Notes: generated by a model not told the origin, from the sequence alone. A stretch of DNA of 64,000 nucleotides from Maea johnstoni (GCA_963942565.1 OZ012686.1:60296904-60360903); one strand, 5' to 3'. Shown: positions 13,169-23,441, counted from the stretch's first letter. Numbers and translations: made by a program.

Positions 13169-13519
13169 TCATAGGTTCTACTTAGGTGCTAAGCTCGTAT
13201 ATCCACCTACCTCAGTTTAGGTTGAGGTGCTTCGCTCCTATGCCCACCTACCCCCGTTAAGGCCAAGGTGCTTCACTCGTAGGTCAACCTACCCCAGTTT
13301 ATTTACTTACTTAGGTGCTACTTAGGTGCTAAGCTCGTATATCCACCTACCCCAGTTAAGGCCCCGGTGCTAAGCTCGTATATTCACCTACCCCAGTTTA
13401 GGCCGAGGTGCTTCGCTCCTATGTCCACCTACCTCAGTTTAGGCCGAGGTGCTTCGCTCGTATGTCCACCTACTCCCGTTAAGGCCAAGGTGCTTCGCTC
13501 GTAGGTCAACCTACCCCAG

Positions 13520-13562
<43 letters not shown>

Positions 13563-13936
13563 TCATAGGTGCTACTTAGGTGCTAAGCTCGTATATCCAC
13601 CTACCTCTGTTTAGGTTGAGGTGCTTTGCTCCTATGCCCACCTACCCCCGTTAAGGCCAAGGTGCTTCACTCGTAGGTCAACCTACCCCAGTTTACTTAC
13701 TTACTTACTTACTTACTTAGGTGCTACTTAGGTGCTAAGCTCGTATATCCACCTACCTCAGTTTAGGTTGAGGTGCTTCGCTCCTATGCCCACCTACCCC
13801 CGTTAAGGCCAAGGTGCTTCACTCGTAGGTCAACCTACCCCAGTTTACTTACTTACTTACTTACGTAGGTGCTACTTAGGTGCTAAGCTCGTATATCCAC
13901 CTACCCCAGTTAGGGCCCTGGTGCTAATCTCGTATA
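12250..13936. repeat. Tandem duplication with 1687-bp offset, first copy
   Basis: Unusual variants repeat exactly 1687 bp later: CCATGG at 12311/13998, CTCCTGTGTCC near 12620/14307, CTCTGTCCATC near 12840/14527, TACCCCGGTGAAGG at 13081/14768 together with CAACCTTCCCCAG, and CTACCTCTGTTTAGG near 13606/15293. The edges are approximate. 1687 bp is five 337-bp units to within TTAC-length noise, but the segment contains type C units, so the match may be coincidental. Confidence 0.82.
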
Positions 13937-14824
13937 TTCACCTACCCCAGTTTAGGCCGAGGTGCTTCGCTCCTATGCCCACCTACCCCCGTTAAGGCCA
14001 TGGTGCTTCACTCGTAGGTCAACCTACCCCAGTTTACTTACTTACTTACTTACTTAGGTGCTACTTAGGTGCTAAGCTTGTATATCCACCTACCTCAGTT
14101 TAGGTTGAGGTGCTTCGCTCCTATGCCCACCTACCCCCGTTAAGGCCAAGGTGCTTCACCCGTAGGTCAACCTACCCCAGTTTACTTACTTACTTACTTA
14201 CTTAGGTGCTACTTAGGTGCTAAGCTCGTACATCCACCTACCCCAGTTAAGGCCCCGGTGCTAAGCTCGTATATTCACCTACCCCAGTTTAGGCCGAGGT
14301 GCTTCGCTCCTGTGTCCACCTACCTCAGTTTAGGCCGAGGTGCTTCGCTCGTATGTCTACCTACCCCCGTTAAGGCCAAGGTGCTTCGCTCGTAGGTCAA
14401 CCTACCCCAGTTTACTTTCTTACTTACTTACCTACTTACTTACTTACTTACTTACTTTCATAGGTGCTACTTAGGTGCTAAGCTCGTATATCCACCTACC
14501 TCAGTTTAGGTTGAGGTGCTTTGCTCCTCTGTCCATCTACCCCCGTTAAGGCCAAGGTGCTTCACTTATAGGTCAACCTACCCCAGTTTACTTACTTACT
14601 TACTTACTTAGGTGCTACTTAGGTGCTAAGCTCGTATATCCACCTACCCCAGTTAAGGCCCCGGTGCTAAGCTCGTATATTCACCTACCCCAGTTTAGGC
14701 CGAGGTGCTTCGCTCCTATGTCCACCTACCTCAGTTTAGGCCGAGGTGCTTCGCTCGTATGTCCACCTACCCCGGTGAAGGCCAAGGTGCTTCGCTCCTA
14801 GGTCAACCTTCCCCAGTTTACTTT

Positions 14825-14855
<31 letters not shown>

Positions 14856-15206
14856 TCATAGGTTCTACTTAGGTGCTAAGCTCGTATATCCACCTACCTC
14901 AGTTTAGGTTGAGGTGCTTCGCTCCTATGCCCACCTACCCCCGTTAAGGCCAAGGTGCTTCACTCGTAGGTCAACCTACCCCAGTTTATTTACTTACTTA
15001 GGTGCTACTTAGGTGCTAAGCTCGTATATCCACCTACCCCAGTTAAGGCCCCGGTGCTAAGCTCGTATATTCACCTACCCCAGTTTAGGCCGAGGTGCTT
15101 CGCTCCTATGTCCACCTACCTCAGTTTAGGCCGAGGTGCTTCGCTCGTATGTCCACCTACTCCCGTTAAGGCCAAGGTGCTTCGCTCATAGGTCAACCTA
15201 CCCCAG

Positions 15207-15249
<43 letters not shown>

Positions 15250-15680
15250 TCATAGGTGCTACTTAGGTGCTAAGCTCGTATATCCACCTACCTCTGTTTA
15301 GGTTGAGGTGCTTTGCTCCTATGCCCACCTACCCCCGTTAAGGCCAAGGTGCTTCACTCGTAGGTCAACCTACCCCAGTTTACTTACTTACTTACTTACT
15401 TACTTAGGTGCTACTTAGGTGCTAAGCTCGTATATCCACCTACCTCAGTTTAGGTTGAGGTGCTTCGCTCCTATGCCCACCTACCCCCGTTAAGGCCAAG
15501 GTGCTTCACTCGTAGGTCAACCTACCCCAGTTTACTTACTTACTTACTTACGTAGGTGCTACTTAGGTGCTAAGCTCGTATATCCACCTACCCCAGTTAG
15601 GGCCCCGGTGCTAATCTCGTATATTCACCTACCCCAGTTTAGGCCGAGGTGCTTCGCTCCTATGCCCACCTACCCCCGTT
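13937..15680. repeat. Tandem duplication with 1687-bp offset, second copy
   Basis: Second member of the pair. It keeps all the markers of the first copy with a few new changes, such as CTCATAGG near 15188 where the first copy has CTCGTAGG, and CGTACATCC at 14228. Similarity at this offset ends near 15.68 kb, where the first copy reads CCATGG (13998) and this copy reads CCAAGG. Confidence 0.8.
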
Positions 15681-17634
15681 AAGGCCAAGGTGCTTCACTC
15701 GTAGGTCAACCTACCCCAGTTTACTTACTTACTTACTTACTTAGGTGTACTTAGGTGCTAAGCTCGTATATCCACCTACCTCAGTTTAGGTTGAGGTGCA
15801 TCGCTCCTGTGCCCAACTACCCCCGTTAAGGCCAAGGTGATTCACTCGTAGGTCAACCTACCCCAGTTTACTTACTTACTTACTTACTTAGGTGCTACTT
15901 AGGTGCTAAGCTCGTATATCCACCTACCCCAGTTAAGGCCCCGGTGCTAAGCTCGTATATTCACCTACCCCAGTTTAGGCCGAGGTGCTTCGCTCCTATG
16001 CCCACCTACCCCGTTAAGGCCAAGGTGCTTCACTCGTAGGTCAACCTACCCCAGTTTACTTACTTACTTACTTACTTAGGTGCTACTTAGGTGCTAAGCT
16101 CGTATATCCACCTACCTCAGTTAAGGTTGAGGTGCTTCGCTCCTATGCCCACCTACCCCCGTTAAGGCCATGGTGCTTCACTCGTAGGTCAACCTACCCC
16201 AGTTTACTTACTTACTTACTTACTTAGGTGCTACTTAGGTGCTAAGCTCGTATATCCACCTACCCCAGTTAAGGCCCCGGTGCTAAGCTCGTATATTCAC
16301 CTACCCCAGTTTAGGCCGAGGTGCTTCGCTCCTATGCCCACCTACCCCCATTAAGGCCAAGGTGCTTCACTCGTAGGTCAACCTACCCCAGTTTACTTAC
16401 TTACTTACTTAATTAGGTGCTACTTAGGTGCTAAGCTCGTATATCCACCTACCTCAGTTTAGGTTGAGGTGCTTCGCTCCTATGCCCACCTACCCCCGTT
16501 AAGGCCAAGGTGCTTCACTCGTAGGTCAACCTGACCCAGTTTACTTACTTACTTACTTACTTAGGTGCTACTTAGGTGCTAAGCTCGTATATCCACCTAC
16601 CCCAGTTAAGGCCCCGGTGCTAAGCTCGTATATTCACCTACCCCAGTTTAGGCCGAGGTGCTTCGCTCCTATGCTCACCTACCCCCGTTAAGGCCAAGGT
16701 GCTTCACTCGTAGGTCAACCTACCCCAGTTTACTTACTTACTTACTTACTTACTTAGGTGCTAAGCTCGTATATCCACCTACCTCAGTTTAGGTTGAGGT
16801 GCTTCGCTCCTATGCCCACCTACCCCCGTAAAGGCCAAGGTGCTTCACTCGTAGGTCAACCTACCCCAGTTTACTTACTTACTTACTTACTTAGGTGCTA
16901 CTTAGGTGCTAAGCTTGTATATCCACCTACCCCAGTTAAGGCCCCGGTGCTAAGCTCGTATATTCACCTACCCCAGTTTAGGCCGAGGTGCTTCGCTCCT
17001 ATGCCCACCTACCCCCGTTAAGGCCAAGGTGCTTCACTCGTAGGTCAACCTACCCCAGTTTACTTACTTACTTACTTTCTTAGGTGCTACTTAGGTGCTA
17101 AGCTCGTATATCCACCTACCTCAGTTTAGGTTGAGGTACTTCGCTCCTATGCCCACCTACCCCCGTTAAGGCCAAGGTGCTTCACTCGTAGGTCAACCTA
17201 CCTCAGTTTACTTACTTACTTACTTACTTAGGTGCTACTTAGGTGCTAAGCTTGTATATCCACCTACCCCAGTTAAGGCCCCGGTGCTAAGCTCGTATAT
17301 TCACCTACCCCAGTTTAGGCCGAGGTGCTTCGCTCCTATGCCCACCTACCCCCGTTAAGGCCAAGGTGCTTCACTCGTAGGTCAACCTACCCCAGTTTAC
17401 TTACTTACTTACTTACTTAGGTGCTACTTAGGTGCTAAGCTCGTATATCCACCTACCTCAGTTTAGGTTGAGGTGCTTCGCTCCTATGCCCACCTACCCC
17501 CGTTAAGGCCAAGGTGCTTCACTCGTAGGTCAACCTACCCCAGTTTACTTACTTACTTACTTACTTAGGTGCTACTTAGGTGCTAAGCTCGTATATCCAC
17601 CTACCCCAGTTAAGGCCCCGGTGCTAAGCTCATT

Positions 17635-17642
17635 TATTATAC
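17635..17642 (+). repeat. Left terminal inverted repeat candidate
   Basis: TATTATAC lies one base inside the left junction. It is the perfect reverse complement of GTATAATA at 18447-18454. The right member overlaps the first three bases of resumed satellite, so part of the match may be chance; eight AT-rich bases is weak evidence alone. Confidence 0.45.
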
Positions 17643-17656
17643 CTCACGTGAAAATA

Positions 17657-17678
17657 CTCTCATCCCATTGGATGAGAG
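17657..17678. repeat. Short inverted repeat, 9-bp arms
   Basis: CTCTCATCC (17657-17665) and GGATGAGAG (17670-17678) are perfect reverse complements separated by CATT. It lies 24 bp from the left junction of the island, where subterminal hairpins of non-autonomous DNA elements are often found. Confidence 0.8.
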
Positions 17679-17727
17679 CCATGTGTCAAGACTGCTAGCA
17701 ACCTGTGTGTCTGTAGGTTCAGTGACA

Positions 17728-17756
17728 GCGGGCGCTACTCAAGGAGTAGCGCCCGC
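17728..17756. repeat. GC-rich hairpin, 13-bp perfect arms
   Basis: GCGGGCGCTACTC (17728-17740) and GAGTAGCGCCCGC (17744-17756) pair perfectly around the 3-base loop AAG. It is a very stable stem in either DNA or RNA. There is no T run after it, so it does not look like an intrinsic terminator, and the setting is eukaryotic. It is probably part of the element's own folded structure. Confidence 0.85.
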
Positions 17757-18295
17757 CATCAAGCAGCTGTGAAATAGCAACCTACTGTTTCAAGATACCC
17801 CATACTGTGACGTCATACTTTCAAGATCCCCACATGTGGAAGTGAGCGAGCGGGGAAAGTAGGTCACTACTCACCGCGCGTGCAGACGATCATCTGGCAA
17901 AGTGTTTGCACTGGCAGCTCTGCTGGAGAGCTATTTACGGCTAAGTTGACACTACAATTCAGTGAATTCACAGTCCATTAACTGTAACGTGACAATGAAC
18001 TTTAATTATTATAAGTAATTACAGATGGTGGAATATATCCCATAGAAACACTTCTACTTTGATCTAAATGATTCTCCAGTGAGGGGTACATACCTATTCC
18101 ATGATTATTTATGCCAGAATGGAATGGCTCCTGCTTTTGACAACCTGCCCAAGGAGGGTCTGAACTAGGAACTGAGGAACTTTCTATTTTTCTGTAGATG
18201 TTTGAAAGGGATTAAATGTTTACTTTTGAAAATCTGATTATTGTTAGTTTGTCATGGATTTTGGGTGCCCAGGGGTGAGGTTGGGGTGTTGTTCG
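17757..18295. other. Island interior, no gene seen
   Basis: AT-moderate unique sequence without a convincing coding frame on either strand and without similarity to the satellite. It holds several small perfect or near-perfect inverted motifs: CCACATGTGG (17830-17839), AGCTCT/AGAGCT around a 5-base loop (17916-17932), GTGAATTCAC (17962-17971) and ATTCCAT/ATGGAAT (18096-18102 and 18119-18125). The octamer TAGCAACC occurs at 17696-17703 and 17775-17782 and again in the right palindrome. No function is proposed. Confidence 0.7.
17808..17815. promoter_or_regulatory. Perfect CRE-like palindrome TGACGTCA
   Basis: The octamer TGACGTCA is identical to the consensus bound by CREB/ATF bZIP factors in animals. 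A single 8-bp match in 818 bp of island can be chance, and there is no gene beside it. It is listed as a visible site only, with no claim that it is used. Confidence 0.25.
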
Positions 18296-18300
18296 GTATA

Positions 18301-18453
18301 ATAAAACAAATGTGACATCCCTGTGGGGTTGCTAACATGGTAGTCTACCCCTCGTGAGCATTGTCACCCTCGGGCTACGCCCTCGGGTGACAATGCTCAC
18401 TCGGGGTAGACAACCATGTTAGCAACCCCGCAGGGATGTCATATTTGTATAAT
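18301..18453. repeat. Long imperfect palindrome at the island's right end
   Basis: The arms 18301-18375 and 18379-18453 are inverted copies around the 3-base loop TAC (18376-18378), with the innermost pairing GGGC/GCCC. Over the inner 70 bp I count seven mismatches, about 90 percent identity, with no length difference. Two mismatches would be G-U wobbles in RNA. Two others are paired TC/TC internal bulges. Such structures form cruciforms in DNA or a long hairpin if transcribed. The right arm ends at the satellite junction, so the palindrome is a terminal feature of the element. Confidence 0.9.
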
Positions 18454-18454
18454 A
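18447..18454 (-). repeat. Right terminal inverted repeat candidate
   Basis: GTATAATA is the reverse complement of TATTATAC at 17635-17642. The same octamer GTATAATA also stands at 18296-18303, where the left arm of the long palindrome begins. The element may therefore have duplicated its own end internally. The last three bases are shared with the satellite flank. Confidence 0.45.
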
Positions 18455-19380
18455 TTCACCTACCACAGTTTAGGCCGAGGTGCTTCGCTCCTATGCCCAC
18501 CTACCCCCGTTAAGGCCAAGGTGCTTCACTCGTAGGTCAACCTACCCCAGTTTACTCAGTTTAGGTTAAGGTGCTTCGCTCCTATGCCCACCTACCCCCG
18601 TTAAGGCCAAGGTGCTTCACTCATAGGTCAACCTACCCCAGTTTACTTACTTACTTACTTACTTAGGTGCTACTTAGGTGCTAAGCTCGTATATCCACCT
18701 ACCCCAGTTAAGGCCCCGGTGCTAAGCTCGTATATTCACCTACCCCAGTTTAGGCCGAGGTGCTTCGCTCCTATGCCCACCTACCCCCGTTAAGGCCACA
18801 GTGCTTCACTCGTAGGTCAACCTACCCCAGTTTACTTACTTACTTACTTACTTAGGTGCTACTTAGGTGCTAAGCTTGTATATCCACCTACCTCAGTTTA
18901 GGTTGAGGTGCTTCGCTCCTATGCCCACCTACCCCCGTTAAGGCCAAGGTGCTTCACTCGTAGGTCAACCTACCCCAGTTTACTTACTTACTTACTTACT
19001 TAGGTGCTACTTAGGTGCTAAGCTTGTATATCCACCTACCTCAGTTTAGGCCGAGGTGCTTCGCTCGTATGTCCACCTACCCCGGTGAAGGCCAAGGTGC
19101 TTCGCTCCTAGGTCAACCTTCCCCAGTTTACTTTCTTACTTACTTACTTACTTACTTACTTTCATAGGTTCTACTTAGGTGCTAAGCTCGTATATCCACC
19201 TACCTCAGTTTAGGTTGAGGTGCTTCGCTCCTATGCCCACCTACCCCCGTTAAGGCCAAGGTGCTTCACTCGTAGGTCAACCTACCCCAGTTTACTTACT
19301 TACTTACTTACTTAGGTGCTACTTAGGTGCTAAGCTCGTATATCCACCTACCCCAGTTAAGGCCCCGGTGCTAAGCTCAT
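18452..19380. repeat. Duplication with 929-bp offset, first copy
   Basis: Starting at the island's right edge, private variants recur 929 bp downstream: the CTCATAGG form near 18620/19549, CCGGTGAAGG with CAACCTTCCCCAG near 19083/20012, and TTTCATAGGTTCTAC near 19160/20089. The match weakens after about 19.28 kb, where the second copy carries a short tract beginning GTTTATTTAC. The second copy is preceded by an uninterrupted GCTCATATATTC, so it lacks the island. Confidence 0.78.
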
Positions 19381-20220
19381 ATATTCACCTACCCCAGTTT
19401 AGGCCGAGGTGCTTCGCTCCTATGCCCACCTACCCCCGTTAAGGCCAAGGTGCTTCACTCGTAGGTCAACCTACCCCAGTTTACTCAGTTTAGGTTAAGG
19501 TGCTTCGCTCCTATGCCCACCTACCCCCGTTAAGGCCAAGGTGCTTCACTCATAGGTCAACCTACCCCAGTTTACTTACTTACTTACTTACTTAGGTGCT
19601 ACTTAGGTGCTAAGCTCGTATATCCACCTACCCCAGTTAAGGCCCCGGTGCTAAGCTCGTATATTCACCTACCCCAGTTTAGGCCGAGGTGCTTCGCTCC
19701 TATGCCCACCTACCCCCGTTAAGGCCACGGTGCTTCACTCGTAGGTCAACCTACCCCAGTTTACTTACTTACTTACTTACTTAGGTGCTACTTAGGTGCT
19801 AAGCTTGTATATCCACCTACCTCAGTTTAGGTTGAGGTGCTTCGCTCCTATGCCCACCTACCCCCGTTAAGGCCAAGGTGCTTCACTCGTAGGTCAACCT
19901 ATCCCAGTTTACTTACTTACTTACTTACTTAGGTGCTACTTAGGTGCTAAGCTTGTATATCCACCTACCTCAGTTTAGGCCGAGGTGCTTCGCTCGTATG
20001 TCCACCTACCCCGGTGAAGGCCAAGGTGCTTCGCTCCTAGGTCAACCTTCCCCAGTTTACTTTCTTACTTACTTACTTACTTACTTACTTTCATAGGTTC
20101 TACTTAGGTGCTAAGCTAGTATATCCACCTACCTCAGTTTAGGTTGAGGTGCTTCGCTCCTATGCCCACCTACCCCCGTTAAGGCCAAGGTGCTTCACTC
20201 GTAGGTCAACCTACCCCAGT
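19381..20220. repeat. Duplication with 929-bp offset, second copy
   Basis: Second member of the 929-bp pair. It differs from the first copy by isolated substitutions, including TACCCCAGTT where the first copy has TACCACAGTT (18461) and CCACGG where the first has CCACAG. Its upstream flank is ordinary satellite, which dates the island insertion to after this duplication or to a copy outside it. Confidence 0.75.
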
Positions 20221-20441
20221 TTATTTACTTACTTAGGTGCTACTTAGGTGCTAAGCTCGTATATCCACCTACCCCAGTTAAGGCCCCGGTGCTAAGCTCG
20301 TATATTCACCTACCCCAGTTTAGGCCGAGGTGCTTCGCTCCTATGTCCACCTACCTCAGTTTAGGCCGAGGTGCTTCGCTCGTATGTCCACCTACTCCCG
20401 TTAAGGCCAAGGTGCTTCGCTCGTAGGTCAACCGACCCCAG

Positions 20442-20442
<1 letters not shown>

Positions 20443-20486
<44 letters not shown>
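20443..20486 (+). repeat. (TTAC)11 microsatellite tract
   Basis: Eleven uninterrupted TTAC copies in a type C unit, followed by TTTCATAGG. Standard A and B units carry five copies; others range from about three upward in 4-bp steps. This is replication slippage inside a satellite submonomer and explains most length differences between otherwise identical units. Confidence 0.95.
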
Positions 20487-20488
<2 letters not shown>

Positions 20489-20773
20489 TCATAGGTGCTA
20501 CTTAGGTGCTAAGCTCGTATATCCACCTACCTCTGTTTAGGTTGAGGTGCTTTGCTCCTATGTCCACCTACCCCCGTTAAGGCCAAGGTGCTTCACTCGT
20601 AGGTCAACCTACCCCAGTTTACCTACTTACTTACTTACTTAGGTGCTACTTAGGTGCTAAGCTCGTATATCCACCTACCCCAGTTAAGGCCCCGGTGCTA
20701 AGCTCGTATATTCACCTACCCCAGTTAAGGCCAAGGTGCTTCGCTCGTAGGTCAACCTACCCCAGTTTACTTT

Positions 20774-20808
<35 letters not shown>

Positions 20809-23410
20809 TCATAGGTGCTACTTAGGTGCTAAGCTCGTATATCCACCTACCTCAGTTTAGGTTGAGGTGCTTCGCTCCTATGTCCACCTACCCCCGTTAA
20901 GGCCAAGGTGCTTCACTCGTAGGTCAACCTACCCCAGTTTACTTTCTTACTTACTTACTTACTTACTCACTTACTTTCATAGGTGCTACTTAGGTGCTAA
21001 GCTTGTATATCCACCTACCTCAGTTTAGGTTGAGGTGCTTTGCTCCTATGTCCACCTACCCCCGTTAAGGCCAAGGTGCTTCACTCGTAGGTCAACCTAC
21101 CCCAGTTTACTTACTTACTTACTCACTTAGGTGCTACTTAGGTGCTAAGCTCGTATATCCACCTACCCCAGTTAAGGCCCCGGTGCTAAGCTCGTATATT
21201 CACCTACCCCAGTTTAGGCCGAGGTGCTTCGCTCCTATGCCCACCTACCCCCGTTAAGGCCACGGTGCTTCACTCGTAGGTCAACCTACCCCAGTTTACT
21301 TACTTACTTTCTTACTTAGGTGCTACTTAGGTGCTAAGCTCGTATATCCACCTACCTCAGTTTAGGTTGAGGTGCTTCGCTCCTATGCTCACCTACCCCC
21401 GTTAAGGCCAAGGTGCTTCACTCGTAGGTCAACCTACCCCAGTTTACTTACTTACTTACTAACTTAGGTGCTACTTAGGTGCTAAGCTCGTATATCCACC
21501 TACCCCAGTTAAGGCCCCGGTGCTAAGCTCGTATATTCACCTACCCCAGTTTAGGCCGAGGTGCTAAGCTCCTATGTCCACCTACCTCAGTTTAGGCCGA
21601 GGTGCTTCGCTCGTATGTCTACCTACCCCCGTTAAGGCCAAGGTGCTTCACTCGTAGGTCAACCTGCCCCAGTTTACTTACTTACTTACTTACTTAGGTG
21701 CTACTTAGGTGCTAAGCTCGTATATCCACCTACCTCAGTTAAGGTTGAGGTGCTTCGCTCCTATGCCCACCTACCCCCGTTAAGGCCAAGGTGCTTCACT
21801 CGTAGGTCAACCTACCCCAGTTTACTTACTTACTTACTTACTTAGGTGCTACTTAGGTGCTAAGCTCGTATATCCACCTACCCAAGTTAAGGCCCCGGTG
21901 CTAAGCTCGTATATTCACCTACCCCAGTTTAGGCCGAGGTGCTTCGCTCCTATGCCCACCTACTCCCATTAAGGCCAAGGTGCTTCACTCGTAGGTCAAC
22001 CTACCCCAGTTTACTCACTTACTTACTAAATTAGGTGCTACTTAGGTGCTAAGCTCGTATATCCACCTACCTCAGTTTAGGTTGAGGTGCTTCGCTCCTA
22101 TGCCCACCTACCCCCGTTAAGGCCAAGGTGCTTCACTCGTAGGTCAACCTACCCCAGTTTACTTACTTACTTACTTACTTAGGTGCTACTTAGGTGCTAA
22201 GCTCGTATATCCACCTACCCCAGTTAAGGCCCCGGTGCTAAGCTCGTATATTCACCTACCCCAGTTTAGGCCGAGGTGCTTCGCTCCTATGCTCACCTAC
22301 CCCTGTTAAGGCCAAGGTGCTTCACTCGTAGGTCAACCTACCCCAGTTTACTTACTTACTTACTTACTTACTTAGGTGCTACTTAGGTGCTAAGCTCGTA
22401 TATCCACCTACCTCAGTTTAGGTTGAGGTGCTTCGCTCCTATGCCCACCTACCCCCGTAAAGGCCAAGGTGCTTCACTCGTAGGTCAACCTACCCCAGTT
22501 TACTTACTTACTTACTTACTTAGGTGCTACTTAGGTGCTAAGCTTGTATATCCACCTACCCCAGTTAAGGCCCCGGTGCTAAGCTCGTATATTCACCTAC
22601 CCCAGTTTAGGCCGAGGTGCTTCGCTCCTATGCCCACCTACCCCCGTTAAGGCCAAGGTGCTTCACTCGTAGGTCAACCTACCCCAGTTTACTTACTTAC
22701 TTACTTACTTAGGTGCTACTTAGGTGCTAAGCTCGTATATCCACCTACCTCAGTTTAGGTTGAGGTACTTCGCTCCTATGCCCACCTACCCCCGTTAAGG
22801 CCAAGGTGCTTCACTCGTAGATCAACCTACCCCAGTTTACTTACTTACTTACTTACTTAGGTGCTACTTAGGTGCTAAGCTCGTATATCCACCTACCCCA
22901 GTTAAGGCCCCGGTGCTAAGCTCGTATATTCACCTACCCCAGTTTAGGCCGAGGTGCTTCGCTCCTATGCCCACCTACCCCCGTTAAGGCCACGGTGCTT
23001 CACTCGTAGGTCAACCTACCCCAGTTTACTTACTTACTTACTTACTTAGGTGCTACTTAGGTGCTAAGCTCGTATATCCACCTACCTCAGTTTAGGTTGA
23101 GGTGCTTCGCTCCTATGCTCACCTACCCCCGTTAAGGCCAAGGTGCTTCACTCGTAGGTCAACCTACCCCAGTTTACTTACTTACTTACTAACTTAGGTG
23201 CTACTTAGGTGCTAAGCTCGTATATCCACCTACCCCAGTTAAGGCCCCGGTGCTAAGCTCGTATATTCACCTACCCCAGTTTAGGCCGAGGTGCTTCGCT
23301 CCTATGTCCACCTACCTCAGTTTAGGCCGAGGTGCTTCGCTCGTATGTCTACCTACCCCCGTTAAGGCCAAGGTGCTTCGCTCGTAGGTCAACCTACCCC
23401 AGTTTACTTT

Positions 23411-23441
<31 letters not shown>

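Larger units (their letters stand above)
1..17633. repeat. Satellite array, left segment
   Basis: Uninterrupted tandem repeat built from 41-bp submonomers, a 55-bp submonomer carrying a (TTAC)n tract, and the 11-bp spacer TGCTACTTAGG. The dominant period is 337 bp; for example, successive type B starts lie at 743, 1080 and 1417. There is no gene, RNA gene or dispersed element in this stretch. Copies differ mostly by single bases and by 4-bp steps in the TTAC tract, which indicates recent homogenisation by unequal exchange or gene conversion. The array is already under way at base 1, so its left edge is outside the window. Function is not evident from sequence; a structural heterochromatin role is inference only. 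Confidence 0.97.
17634..18451. mobile_element. Non-coding MITE-like insertion of unknown family
   Basis: This is the only non-satellite sequence in the window. The left flank ends GCTCAT and the right flank starts ATATTCACC; joined, they give exactly the GCTCATATATTCACC form found uninterrupted at 7011, 7776, 9071, 9836, 11196, 11961 and 19375. So 818 bp were added with no loss and no clear target-site duplication. Near the ends lie 8-bp inverted repeats (TATTATAC and GTATAATA), and the right 153 bp form a long palindrome. No open frame of notable length is present. A non-autonomous DNA transposon or foldback element fits best, but no transposase, known terminal motif or family was recognised. 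Captured genomic sequence joined by end-joining is an alternative. Confidence 0.7.
16758..19030. repeat. Fourth, diverged 2.1-kb super-repeat, interrupted by the island
   Basis: The block opens with the CCCGTAAAGG marker near 16826, as copies 1-3 do, then shows GCTCAT at 17628, the fused unit CAGTTTACTCAGTTTAGG at about 18547, the CCAC variant near 18796 and GCTTGTATATCC near 18870, in the same order as copies 1-3. It has one additional 337-bp unit before the GCTCAT marker (870 bp rather than 533 bp from its start). At 16758 the 11-bp spacer is missing, so TTAGG runs directly into TGCTAAGC. The island splits this copy at 17633/18452. The right edge is approximate. Confidence 0.72.

Noticed and set aside
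17728-17756. Intrinsic transcription terminator
   Set aside because: The stem is strong but no T run follows, and nothing else in the window is prokaryotic.
17634-18451. Helitron
   Set aside because: A hairpin lies near the right end and there is no target duplication, but the left end is not TC, the right end is not CTRR, and the insertion point is between T and A rather than between A and T.
17634-18451. Tc1/mariner-like MITE with a TA target duplication
   Set aside because: Comparison with seven intact sites puts the junctions at CAT and ATAT with no duplicated TA in the required place; only an 8-bp inverted repeat is visible at the ends.
17634-18451. SINE or tRNA-derived element
   Set aside because: I found no convincing A and B box pair, no poly-A or simple-repeat tail at either junction, and no target-site duplication.
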